Positions 1 to 6,005 of a stretch of 11,116 nt of DNA are shown here, piece by piece. Location of the stretch: assembly GCA_023488925.1 (NCBI GenBank), contig JAMDDA010000081.1, forward strand, positions 1-11,116, given 5' to 3'. Source of the DNA: Actinomycetota bacterium. Lineage in GTDB: Bacteria; Actinomycetota; Thermoleophilia; RBG-16-64-13. The notes below the pieces were generated by a model. It did no database searches and had not been told where the DNA came from. It was given only the letters and a program-made list of their open reading frames with translations. Numbering within the stretch: position 1 is the stretch's first letter; each line of letters starts with the position of its first letter. Position numbers and translations under genes: made by a program.

Positions 1-216
1 CGAATGGGGACTCACCACCGCCCCGCTTTCTTCCATCCGGCCCCGGAGCGGCGCGCGGACGGAGATCTCCATGTCTGTTGCGGTAAGGCTGACGTCGTCG
101 CTCTTCGCGTCGAGAAGAACCCCCGACAAGACCGGGATGGAACTCCGCGACGACACCGCCCTGTTGACGATGCTCAGCGACTCGACGAGATCCGTTTTCT
201 CAGCGGCTATTCTCAT
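1..216 (-). CDS. dnaN: DNA polymerase III beta clamp, N-terminal part (cut by window edge)
   Basis: This is the first 72 codons of the sliding clamp, which encircles DNA and tethers the replicative polymerase. The frame is open from an ATG at 216-214 to the window edge. The translation carries typical beta-clamp N-terminal signatures: SSRSSIPVLSGVLL (residues 22-35) and LTATDMEIS (44-52). A strong Shine-Dalgarno sequence (AAGGAGA on the minus strand, about 220-226) precedes the ATG at short spacing and fixes the start. It lies downstream of dnaA on the same strand, the usual dnaA-dnaN order, separated by 330 bases. The rest of the gene is outside the window. Confidence 0.93.
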   Translation of the reverse strand, partial: MRIAAEKTDLVESLSIVNRAVSSRSSIPVLSGVLLDAKSDDVSLTATDMEISVRAPLRGRMEESGAVVSPHS

Positions 217-274
217 AGACTCTCCTTGCAGGCCTGGGTGGTGCGACACTAGCCGGGGTGACGAGATGGGTCTC

Positions 275-303
275 CTCTATCTCTTCTCTTTCTCTTGATA
301 GAG
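275..303. repeat. Inverted repeat with all-pyrimidine loop in dnaN leader
   Basis: CTCTATC at 275-281 is the exact reverse complement of GATAGAG at 297-303. The 15 bases between them are pyrimidine only on the plus strand, hence purine only on the strand that codes dnaN. It lies 59 bases upstream of the dnaN start. No T-run follows on either strand, so it does not look like an intrinsic terminator. It may be part of an unwinding region or a leader structure. Confidence 0.5.
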
Positions 304-313
304 AGTAGCCGAG

Positions 314-342
314 ATTATGAGTACTGTGGACGCCGGGGAAAA
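314..342 (-). promoter_or_regulatory. Candidate dnaN promoter
   Basis: On the minus strand a -10-like hexamer CATAAT (319-314) sits 17 bases downstream of a weak -35-like TTTTCC (342-337). The DnaA-box-like TGTGGACGC (325-333) falls within the spacer, so DnaA could in principle occlude it. The -10 matches 5 of 6 consensus bases and the -35 only 3 of 6. dnaN may equally be transcribed from upstream of dnaA. Confidence 0.3.
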
Positions 343-546
343 GTGGCGGGAGAGCCGGGGCGTGGCCGAAGGGGCTGTGGGCGCCGTCGGGGAAAGAAAG
401 TGCAGATGCAGAGCCGAGTTTGTGGCTATAGTCACGAGTGGGGGTGTTTGCGCACAGATTCCACAGGTCGTCCCCAGAGGTTTCCCGAGAGGTACGGCGG
501 GCATCTCTGTTCGCCTCCGTGGTCATATGGGGGCGTGTGGGGTCCA

Positions 547-1989
547 TCACCGGGCCGACTTGATTTTCATGGTCAGATGCTGGATGAGGTTGTACATCTC
601 GCGGTCCTCGTGCATGAGGCGGCCGACCTTGTCTACGGCGTGCAGTACAGTGGTGTGATCGCGCCCGCCTATCCGCTCACCGATCTTCGGCAGGCTGGCG
701 TCGGTGAGCTCGCGGGCCAGATACATGGCCACGTGGCGGGCCTGGACGATGTTGCGCGTGCGCTTGTCGCCCTTGATCTCGGCCACCGATACGGCCAACG
801 TGGAGGCGACGGTGTTCAGGATGAGCTCGATGGTGACCCGGGTGCCGGCCGTCTCGGGAATGTCCTTGAGTACCTCGCGGGCCAGGTCGACGTCGATAGG
901 ACGGCCGTTGAACGACGCGTAGGCCATGACCCGCGTGAGACACCCCTCCAGTTCGCGGATGTTTGTGGGAACCCGTGACGCGATGTGGGCGAGTACTTCC
1001 TCGTCGTGCAGGCGAATACCCTCCAGCTGTACTTTCTTCCGCAGGATGGCGATGCGCGTCTCGAGATCCGGTGGCTGGATGTCGGTGGTGAGTCCCCATT
1101 CGAAGCGGGAGAGGAGACGGTCGGAGAGAGTCTGGAGCGCCTTGGGAGAGCGATCGGAGGTGATCACGATCTGCTTGCCCGCCTCGAAGAGGGTGTTGAA
1201 GGTGTGAAAGAATTCCTCCTGGGTCTGCTCCTTCCGCTCCAAGAATTGGATGTCGTCGATGAGCAGCACGTCGTTGTCTCGATACCGCCGCTTGAAGCCC
1301 TCGATTTTCTCGTCACGGAGCGAGTTGATGAACTCGTTGGTGAAGATCTCGATGGTAGTGAACTTGACGCGGAGACGGGGTGAGTGGCGCATGACGTAGT
1401 GGCCGATTGCCTGGAGAAGGTGCGTCTTGCCCAAGCCTACCCCTCCGTAAATGAAGAGAGGGTTGTAGGCTGTGCCGGGAGATTCGGCGGCCGCCAAGGC
1501 GGCGGCGTGGGCGAAACGGTTCGAGGGGCCGATCACGAAGCTCTCGAACGTGTATTTCGGATTGAGCCCTATGTCTGTCGGGGAAGGGCCGGCGGGGGCG
1601 TCGGTGGTGCGGGTATCTGCCCGCCGGGTATGAGCCACAGGAGGCCGCCGAGGTCTATCCCCGAAGTCCTCGGAAGACACCGACCCGGTCGGAGCATCCT
1701 GAGCGGGTGCCCGCTCGGCGAGACGGCGGGCCACATCATCGGAGACCACCAGACGCAACGTGACGGTGTCGCCGAGAACGGTGCTCAGGGCCTCGACGAT
1801 CAACGAGCGGAAGCGGGTGTCGATCCAGTCCCGAGCGAAGTCGGACGCCACCCCCACCGTGAACTCGGTGTCGGAAAAGTCGAGACCCACCGTAGGATCG
1901 AACCAGATGCGGTAGGTGCCCTCGTTGACTCGGGCGGCGATGAGGGCCCGAGCTTCGGTCCATACGGCCTCGACACGTTCTCTATCCAA
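547..1989 (-). CDS. dnaA: Chromosomal replication initiator DnaA
   Basis: DnaA is the AAA+ initiator that binds DnaA boxes, melts the origin and loads the helicase. The 480-residue product has the full four-domain layout: an N-terminal domain I (about 1-85), a variable Pro/Arg/Thr-rich linker (about 86-140), the AAA+ core with Walker A GGVGLGKTHL (about 180-190) and Walker B VLLIDDIQFL (about 240-249), and a domain IV with the family signature GGRDHTTVLHAVDKV near residue 440, which reads the DnaA box. The start is TTG at 1989-1987, supported by the start of conserved domain I (DRERVEAVWTEAR) and by AAGGGG seven bases upstream. The stop is TGA at 549-547. It lies 39 bases downstream of the ATPase/HTH gene with no clear promoter between them, so co-transcription is likely. 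Length and motifs are normal. Confidence 0.98.
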   Translation of the reverse strand: MDRERVEAVWTEARALIAARVNEGTYRIWFDPTVGLDFSDTEFTVGVASDFARDWIDTRFRSLIVEALSTVLGDTVTLRLVVSDDVARRLAERAPAQDAPTGSVSSEDFGDRPRRPPVAHTRRADTRTTDAPAGPSPTDIGLNPKYTFESFVIGPSNRFAHAAALAAAESPGTAYNPLFIYGGVGLGKTHLLQAIGHYVMRHSPRLRVKFTTIEIFTNEFINSLRDEKIEGFKRRYRDNDVLLIDDIQFLERKEQTQEEFFHTFNTLFEAGKQIVITSDRSPKALQTLSDRLLSRFEWGLTTDIQPPDLETRIAILRKKVQLEGIRLHDEEVLAHIASRVPTNIRELEGCLTRVMAYASFNGRPIDVDLAREVLKDIPETAGTRVTIELILNTVASTLAVSVAEIKGDKRTRNIVQARHVAMYLARELTDASLPKIGERIGGRDHTTVLHAVDKVGRLMHEDREMYNLIQHLTMKIKSAR

Positions 1990-1996
1990 ACGCGAA

Positions 1997-2007
1997 CCCC
2001 TTTGGGG
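1997..2007 (-). promoter_or_regulatory. dnaA ribosome-binding site inside a small palindrome
   Basis: The minus strand reads CCCCAAAGGGG just upstream of the dnaA TTG start. The purine half is the only plausible Shine-Dalgarno sequence. It can pair with the CCCC half in a 4-bp stem with a 3-base loop. With the weak TTG start this suggests modest translation of dnaA. Regulation through the hairpin is inference. Confidence 0.4.
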
Positions 2008-2028
2008 AGGTAGGGGGCAGGGTTTCCA

Positions 2029-2895
2029 CTATAGTACAGCTTCCAGATGAGCGAGGCCCTGTTCGCTGGCGATCCGCCGACCGCGAGCGTCGGCTTCGAC
2101 GAATCCCGCCTCTTCGAGCTCGACCAGATCACGGTAGGCCGTCGAGGCGGAGACGCCGAGCTCGGTTGCCAGACGCGTGGGGCCTACCGGCCCGAGCTCT
2201 ACGATGAGCAGAAGGGTACGCAGCTGCCGGTCCGACAAGACGACCGGCGGGCGGGAAGGCGAGGATGATGTGGCCGACTGCTCCGGGGAGCGGGGGACCC
2301 GAGCGGTAACCACGGTGCCGCAGCCCAGGTTGTCCTCGATCTCGAGGGAGCCGTCCAGGCGGGCCAAGGCTTCGCGCACCAGGGCAAACCCGGAGCCAAC
2401 GCCGCGGATGATCTCGGCGGCCGGCCTGTGGGCCGTAGTGAACCCCGGCCGTAGAGCCCGCTCCTTGTCGGGGATGCCGGGCCCGTGATCCGACACCCTG
2501 AGGGCGTTGCCGCCGTCGTACACCGTGATCACCACGTCGGTGAATTCGGCGTGCACCAGGTTGTCGATCAGCTCCTGAACGACCACCGGCGGCAGCCCGC
2601 CTCCCTGAGAGCGCACGGCTTCGCGGACCACGGCGCCGAGTTCTTCCGCGAGAGCCCCGGGCGACGCCCAGGGGACCTCCGTGACCCGGGGCGGCCGGCC
2701 GAAATCGTCGTAGACGGCCACACGCGGCGGGGCCGATGTGGCGGGCACGGATGGGGGAAAGTCCACCACGACCTCACTCAGTCTGTCGGCTGCGGCAACG
2801 TCGCCGACACGGCCGTCCGTTGGAGCGGACACCCGGGTGGCGGCGTGTTGCAGAAAAGGGGCTCTATTGTAACGGTCGACCCGAGGTGTTTCCAC
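2029..2895 (-). CDS. GHKL (HATPase_c) ATP-binding protein with C-terminal winged-helix domain, upstream of dnaA
   Basis: The 288-residue product has two recognisable parts. Residues about 100-200 form a GHKL/Bergerat ATP-binding fold: N-box QELIDNLVHA (107-116), G1 box SDHGPGIPD (135-143), G2 box RGVGSGFALV (164-173) and GCGTVV (191-196). Residues about 218-288 form a winged helix-turn-helix (TRLATELGVSASTAYRDLVE, 240-259). There is no phospho-acceptor H-box, no transmembrane segment and no receiver domain, so it is not a classical sensor kinase. It is closer to cytoplasmic anti-sigma or switch-type ATPases, but the DNA-binding module suggests a nucleotide-dependent regulator. The GTG start at 2895-2893 overlaps a DnaA-box-like sequence and has only a weak ribosome-binding site. 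A later start is possible, since the first ~55 residues are low in conservation signals. It ends 39 bases before dnaA on the same strand, implying an operon. Its function is not known to me. Confidence 0.85.
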   Translation of the reverse strand: METPRVDRYNRAPFLQHAATRVSAPTDGRVGDVAAADRLSEVVVDFPPSVPATSAPPRVAVYDDFGRPPRVTEVPWASPGALAEELGAVVREAVRSQGGGLPPVVVQELIDNLVHAEFTDVVITVYDGGNALRVSDHGPGIPDKERALRPGFTTAHRPAAEIIRGVGSGFALVREALARLDGSLEIEDNLGCGTVVTARVPRSPEQSATSSSPSRPPVVLSDRQLRTLLLIVELGPVGPTRLATELGVSASTAYRDLVELEEAGFVEADARGRRIASEQGLAHLEAVL

Positions 2896-3041
2896 AGGTC
2901 CCGGAGCGCGCGCGGGCCGTTAGCGGCGCGGAATCCCGTCGAGGCCGCAAACCACTGCCCGTGTTTTTCCAGAGCCTGCGATAGTGCGTTTGCAGGTCTT
3001 TCTGCAAGTTATCCACAGGTTGTCGCACAGGCTGTGGAGAA
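2888..3041. other. oriC: Candidate oriC core: DnaA-box cluster
   Basis: This divergent region between the dnaA operon and rpmH holds DnaA-binding-site candidates in both orientations. They are GTTTCCACA (2888-2896, two mismatches to TTATCCACA), a perfect TTATCCACA (3009-3017), and TGTGGAGAA (3033-3041, one mismatch on the opposite strand). A 6-bp inverted repeat (TTGCAG 2990-2995, CTGCAA 3002-3007) abuts the perfect box. The surrounding 2960-3110 stretch is visibly AT-richer than its flanks. The divergent dnaA/rpmH junction is a classical oriC location in Gram-positive bacteria. The boundaries are approximate. Confidence 0.65.
3009..3017 (+). promoter_or_regulatory. DnaA box, perfect match
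   Basis: TTATCCACA matches the consensus DnaA-binding 9-mer exactly. It is the only exact match I found in the window. It is followed by GG, so it shares TCCACAGG with the sites at about 460, 2891 and 6288. The near-consensus TGTGGAGAA follows 15 bases later in the opposite orientation. Confidence 0.75.
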
Positions 3042-3150
3042 TGTTGGGAAGTCTGAAACAGACGCCCCGCGCAACCCGCATTTCTTGGGGATTGTGGGGA
3101 TAGCCCATTTCTGGGAAGCCACTGGAGTGTGCGCGCCCGGCCCTGTGCGC

Positions 3151-3426
3151 CCAGCGGCGGCGGCGTCTGCCCAGCGGCGGCGTCTGCCCACGGCGGATTC
3201 GAGCCCGTGCCGCCCGGAGGCTATCCAGGCCCGGGCCGCGCCGCATCCGGGGCACAGCTCGGACCGGCGCCGCCCGGAGGGTGCCCAGGCCCCCGCGAGC
3301 GCCGCCTGTGGCGACGCGGTCGGGCCCGGGTCGCCGAGGAAGCCCGGCCCTGGTGGCGCGCCGTTGCGGCCGAAGGCCAGACGCCCACGGTCGGTCTCGG
3401 GTCGGCGAGGAAGCCCAGCCCGGGTG
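3151..3426. repeat. GC-rich array of three degenerate direct-repeat families
   Basis: There are three repeat families in succession. First, CCAGCGGCGGCGGCGTCTGC (3151-3170) and its 3-base-shorter copy (3171-3187), followed by a decayed third copy from 3188. Second, GCCGCCCGGAGG-4-CCAGGCCC at 3209-3232 and again at 3269-3292, a 60-base period. Third, a 36-base unit at 3320-3355 and 3391-3426 sharing GAGGAAGCCC, a 71-base period. It lies between the DnaA boxes and the rpmH promoter. Frames are open here because the sequence is GC-rich, but none gives a recognisable protein. I read it as non-coding. Confidence 0.6.
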
Positions 3427-3439
3427 CCCCCTCGCGTGA

Positions 3440-3468
3440 TTGACGGCGCCAGAGCCGACTTGTATACT
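3440..3468 (+). promoter_or_regulatory. Strong sigma-70 promoter for rpmH-rnpA-yidD-yidC-jag
   Basis: TTGACG (3440-3445) and TATACT (3463-3468) are separated by exactly 17 bases. Each hexamer differs from the vegetative sigma-70/sigma-A consensus at one position. Transcription would start near 3475, giving a leader of about 60 bases before the rpmH GTG. This is the best promoter in the window and fits the high expression needed for a ribosomal protein operon. Confidence 0.8.
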
Positions 3469-3536
3469 TCCCTGCCTTTGAGGGAAACGCGGCCGTGGCC
3501 CGCCCGCCGCAACCGGTGAGGGAGAATCGAGGTAGA

Positions 3537-3671
3537 GTGAAGCGTACGTATCAGCCGAACAAGCGCAAGCGCAAGAAGGTACATGGGTTCCGAAAGCGCA
3601 TGAGCACTCGTGCCGGCCGGGCCGTCCTCAAGCGGCGCCGCGACAAGGGCCGCAAGCGGCTGTCCGCCTGA
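3537..3671 (+). CDS. rpmH: 50S ribosomal protein L34
   Basis: This 44-residue, very basic protein is a small structural component of the large ribosomal subunit. It begins (M)[19 protein letters not shown] and ends KGRKRLSA, a full-length match to the L34 family, including the [15 protein letters not shown] core. The start is GTG at 3537, with GAGG four bases upstream and GGGAG slightly further. The stop is TGA at 3669-3671. It is the first gene of the plus-strand cluster, about 70 bases behind a strong promoter and 25 bases ahead of rnpA, the usual pairing that couples ribosome and RNase P production. Confidence 0.97.
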   Translation: MKRTYQPNKRKRKKVHGFRKRMSTRAGRAVLKRRRDKGRKRLSA

Positions 3672-3696
3672 GCGCGCGTTCGTGGCCGGGCCTTCG

Positions 3697-4095
3697 ATGG
3701 TACGGCGCAGCAGCCGTCTATCGCGGTCGCAGGATTTCGAGCGGGTCTACCGCGCGGGCCGGTCTGTTGCCAACAAGTACCTGGTTCTCTATTATTTCCG
3801 GCAATCGGGCACGGCGGCGGAAGGAGTCGGCCGGCCCTCTCGAGTGGGTTTCTCGGTCTCGCGGCGTCTGGGCTCCGCCGTGGAACGGAATCGGCTGAAG
3901 CGGGCCCTTCGGGAGGCCTACCGCCTCAACGAGCATATGATTCGCGGGAACTTCGACTTCGTGCTCATCGCGCGGGCTCCTTTGCCTGAGCTCCTCGACA
4001 AGGGGGGTCTTGCGGCCGTGGAGGAGAAGCTGGCAGAGGTTTTCGGGAAGGCGTCGCTGCTGGCCCCGCGGGAGGAACGGACATCGCTGCAGTGA
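3697..4095 (+). CDS. rnpA: Ribonuclease P protein component
   Basis: This 132-residue basic protein assists the catalytic RNase P RNA in cutting the 5' leader from precursor tRNAs. The central signature SRRLGSAVERNRLKRALREA contains the family RNR motif. The N-terminus (RLSRSQDFERVYRAGRSVAN) is also typical. The ATG at 3697 places the conserved start correctly, but there is no good Shine-Dalgarno sequence. An in-frame GTG at 3682 is an alternative, and translation may be coupled to rpmH. The frame is open further upstream across rpmH, as in species with an extended rnpA, but that part shows no family similarity. The stop overlaps the yidD start by four bases (GTGA). Confidence 0.95.
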   Translation: MVRRSSRLSRSQDFERVYRAGRSVANKYLVLYYFRQSGTAAEGVGRPSRVGFSVSRRLGSAVERNRLKRALREAYRLNEHMIRGNFDFVLIARAPLPELLDKGGLAAVEEKLAEVFGKASLLAPREERTSLQ

Positions 4096-4364
4096 GACAT
4101 ATCGCCGTGCTGCCGATCAAGGCCTATCAAAGGGTGCTCTCGCCCCTGTTGCCCCGGCGCTGCAAGTACTACCCCTCGTGCTCCCAGTACGCGGTGGACG
4201 CGGTGGTCAATTTCGGCCTCACGCGCGGTTTCGTGCTGGCGGCCTGGCGGATCCTGCGCTGCAATCCTTGGAGCAACGGAGGGTATGACCCGGTCGAGCG
4301 GCAGACCCTGTTCGCGCCGCGTTTCGCACCGCGCGCGCCCGTGCGTGAGAGAAAGGTGCTCTGA
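4092..4364 (+). CDS. yidD: Membrane protein insertion efficiency factor YidD
   Basis: This 90-residue protein belongs to the small YidD family, which associates with the inner face of the membrane and helps insertion together with YidC. The family core is complete: CKYYPSCSQYAVDAV (24-38), with Cys24 and Cys30, then AAWRILRCNPWSNGGYDPV (50-68) with Cys57. The GTG start at 4092 overlaps the rnpA TGA, and the gene's own TGA shares one base with the yidC ATG. Both junctions suggest translational coupling. The C-terminal 20 residues are Arg/Pro-rich and not conserved. Confidence 0.94.
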   Translation: MRHIAVLPIKAYQRVLSPLLPRRCKYYPSCSQYAVDAVVNFGLTRGFVLAAWRILRCNPWSNGGYDPVERQTLFAPRFAPRAPVRERKVL

Positions 4365-5110
4365 TGCAGAGCATCCTCAGCCCTCTCGTCGATCTGCTCT
4401 ACGCGATCCTCGAGTTCCTGCACAACAACCTCTCCCTCAGCTGGGGCTGGTCGATCGTCCTGCTGACGGTGATCGTGCGGCTGGTGCTCATTCCGCTGAC
4501 CTTCAAGCAGTTCAAGAGCATGCGGGCGATGCAACAACTCCAGCCGCAGATCAAGGAGCTGCAGGAGAAATACAAGAGCGACCGGCAACTGCTGAACCAG
4601 AAGATGATGGAGTTCTACAAGGAGAACAAGGTCAACCCCATGGGGTCGTGCCTGCCCCTCCTCCTGCAGATGCCGGTCTTCTTCGCACTCTTCTACATGC
4701 TGCGGGAGCAACCGTTCGCGAGCGACAACCACTGGCTGTGGATCAGGGTCTGGAGTGAAAACCAGCCCGGCTGGCTGGCGCCCGATATCAAGCACTTCGA
4801 CCTGATTCTGTTGCTCCTCTACGTGGCGAGCCAGTTCGTGAGCTCGCTGCAGACCGTTCCCAAAGACTCCGCGCAACGCAGCATGATGCTCGCCATGCCG
4901 GTGGCCATCGGGGTCATCATGTACCTGGGCAAATGGCCGGCGGGCCTGTTCATCTACTGGTTCACGTCAAACCTCTGGACGATTGTCCAGCAGCTCGTCA
5001 TCACGAAGACCGTTCCGGTGCCGCAGCCCGCGGCGCCCGTTTCTCCTGGAGGCGGCAGTGGCTCACGCGGACAACGAAAGAAACCGAAGGCGAAAGGTGG
5101 CAAGCGCTAG
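4364..5110 (+). CDS. yidC: Membrane protein insertase YidC/OxaI family
   Basis: This 248-residue integral membrane insertase works with or without SecYEG. It is the short Gram-positive/OxaI form, without a large extracytoplasmic domain. Visible segments are an amphipathic N-terminus (5-20); a first transmembrane helix (about 25-47) with the conserved groove arginine in VIVRLVLIPLT (Arg39); a charged cytoplasmic helical hairpin (48-92, rich in Gln/Lys); SCLPLLLQMPVFFALFYML (95-113); and three further hydrophobic stretches (146-162, 174-189, 192-213). The Lys/Arg-rich tail RGQRKKPKAKGGKR is typical of the ribosome-contacting end. I see no lipobox cysteine. AAAGG lies a few bases upstream of the ATG. 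The last 53 bases overlap the proposed jag start. Confidence 0.96.
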   Translation: MQSILSPLVDLLYAILEFLHNNLSLSWGWSIVLLTVIVRLVLIPLTFKQFKSMRAMQQLQPQIKELQEKYKSDRQLLNQKMMEFYKENKVNPMGSCLPLLLQMPVFFALFYMLREQPFASDNHWLWIRVWSENQPGWLAPDIKHFDLILLLLYVASQFVSSLQTVPKDSAQRSMMLAMPVAIGVIMYLGKWPAGLFIYWFTSNLWTIVQQLVITKTVPVPQPAAPVSPGGGSGSRGQRKKPKAKGGKR

Positions 5111-5852
5111 CGGCCGGACGATCGAGATCGCCGTCAACCGCGCTCTGGCTGAACTCGACTTCGCCCCCGGCGAGCTTTCGGAAGATCAGTTTCAGGTTAC
5201 CGTCGTCCGGCCTCCCGAGGAGGGTTTTCTCGGCGTGGGTGGGTCTGACGCCGTGGTCGAGGTGCGGCTGCTCTTCGACGGCGAGGTCTGCGGCGACGTC
5301 GGTCCGGAGCTGAACGACCACGGCGAGTGCGAAGACGAAGAGGAGTCGCTCGGCGGGTATCCCGGCGATGACGACGACGCCCTGCCGGCGGCCGGATCCG
5401 CCCGCCTACGCGAGTTTCTGGGCGTGATCCTCGAGGCCCTCGGTGTGGACGCGAAGATCCGTATCGTCGAGCAGGTCGACAGCATTACCGCCGAGGTGAG
5501 CGGCGAGGATCTCGGCGTATTCATCGGCAGGCGCGGCCAGACCATCGATGCGATCGAGTATTTGGCCGGCATCGTCCTGTATCCTCGACCCGAGAGCCGC
5601 AAGCGGGTCGAAATCGACGCCGAGGGGTACAAGCAGCGCAGAAGAGTCAACATCGAACGGGTCGCCCTACGAAAGGCGCAGGAGGCGGTCCGCCGGCGCA
5701 GGCCCGTGCATCTGGAGCCCATGACTTCGGCCGAGCGGAAGATCGTCCACATGGCCCTCAAGGATCGGCGGGACGTGGTCACCGAAAGCCAAGGGCGGGA
5801 GCCCAACCGGGCTGTAGTGATCACGCCCGTGCGCCCGTTCTCCGTGCGCTGA
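5058..5852 (+). CDS. jag: Jag/KhpB RNA-binding protein (Jag_N, KH, R3H)
   Basis: Jag/KhpB is a cytoplasmic RNA-binding protein usually encoded beside yidC and linked to cell elongation and RNA regulation in Gram-positives. The three expected domains appear in order: Jag_N (about 15-66, GRTIEIAVNRALAELDF and EEGFLGVGG); an acidic linker (about 80-110, DEEES, GDDDDA); a KH domain with the GxxG loop in FIGRRGQTIDAIEYL (about 120-200); and an R3H domain (about 220-255, EPMTSAERKIVHMAL). The GTG at 5058 has GGAGG five bases upstream and overlaps yidC by 53 bases. The GTG at 5097 (GAAGG six bases upstream) is an alternative that removes 13 residues. Length is about 264 residues. The two-hairpin element downstream may end the operon. 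Confidence 0.93.
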   Translation: MAHADNERNRRRKVASASGRTIEIAVNRALAELDFAPGELSEDQFQVTVVRPPEEGFLGVGGSDAVVEVRLLFDGEVCGDVGPELNDHGECEDEEESLGGYPGDDDDALPAAGSARLREFLGVILEALGVDAKIRIVEQVDSITAEVSGEDLGVFIGRRGQTIDAIEYLAGIVLYPRPESRKRVEIDAEGYKQRRRVNIERVALRKAQEAVRRRRPVHLEPMTSAERKIVHMALKDRRDVVTESQGREPNRAVVITPVRPFSVR

Positions 5853-5898
5853 TGGACTGCTGAAGCGGACTGCTGAGACAGACCGGGAGAGCCGCGCT

Positions 5899-5931
5899 CG
5901 GGGACGAAAAATCCCCGCCCGTTTTCGGGCG
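5899..5931 (+). terminator. Paired hairpins after jag, possible terminator
   Basis: Two perfect 6-bp stems lie side by side and share two bases. The first is CGGGGA (5899-5904) with TCCCCG (5912-5917), looped by CGAAAAA. The second is CGCCCG (5916-5921) with CGGGCG (5926-5931), looped by TTTT. They begin 46 bases after the jag stop. Neither is followed by a T-run, so they would be atypical intrinsic terminators. Because the two stems compete for two bases, they could also act as a switch. Confidence 0.45.
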
Positions 5932-5971
5932 CAGCGTGCGTGACCCGGCCTCGGCTGAACGGGGCTGCTGA

Positions 5972-6003
5972 CAAAGGCCGTAACCGGCAAAGGCCGTGAC
6001 CGC
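5972..6003. repeat. Two tandem 16-bp units
   Basis: CAAAGGCCGTAACCGG (5972-5987) is followed directly by CAAAGGCCGTGACCGC (5988-6003), differing at two positions. The second unit runs up to the left arm of the long hairpin. Confidence 0.7.
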
Positions 6004-6005
6004 CA

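Larger units (their letters stand above)
217..546. other. dnaA-dnaN intergenic region, possible second origin element
   Basis: This 330-base stretch shows no convincing gene. It holds an AT-richer, pyrimidine-skewed patch (about 271-320), a 7-bp inverted repeat, a candidate dnaN promoter, and several degenerate DnaA-box-like 9-mers: TGTGGACGC at 325-333, TGTGGCTAT at 421-429, TTGCGCACA at 448-456 and GATTCCACA at 457-465. The last is followed by GGTC, giving the 8-mer TCCACAGG that also occurs at the boxes upstream of dnaA. Bipartite origins flanking dnaA are known in Bacillota (Bacillus subtilis incA/B and incC). Assigning that role here is inference. Confidence 0.45.

Noticed and set aside
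730..745. CCACGTGG palindrome as a second parS
   Set aside because: It shares only the CACGTG centre and lacks the TGTTT/AAACA arms. It lies in conserved dnaA coding sequence.
2978..3007. Minus-strand promoter candidate TTGCAG-18-TATCGC for the ATPase-dnaA operon
   Set aside because: Only three of six bases match in each hexamer and the spacing is suboptimal. It cannot be told from chance.
2485..3519. Long plus-strand open frame (about 344 codons)
   Set aside because: It is antisense to the GHKL-ATPase gene, whose ATP-binding motifs are clear, and then runs through non-coding repeats.
3009..3584. Open minus-strand frame of about 190 codons across the rpmH leader
   Set aside because: It runs antisense to rpmH and its promoter, covers the DnaA boxes, is Gly/Pro/Arg-rich from GC bias and matches no family I recognise.
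3610..3696. Extended rnpA starting inside rpmH
   Set aside because: The added residues lack RnpA similarity, and the ATG at 3697 fits the family N-terminus.
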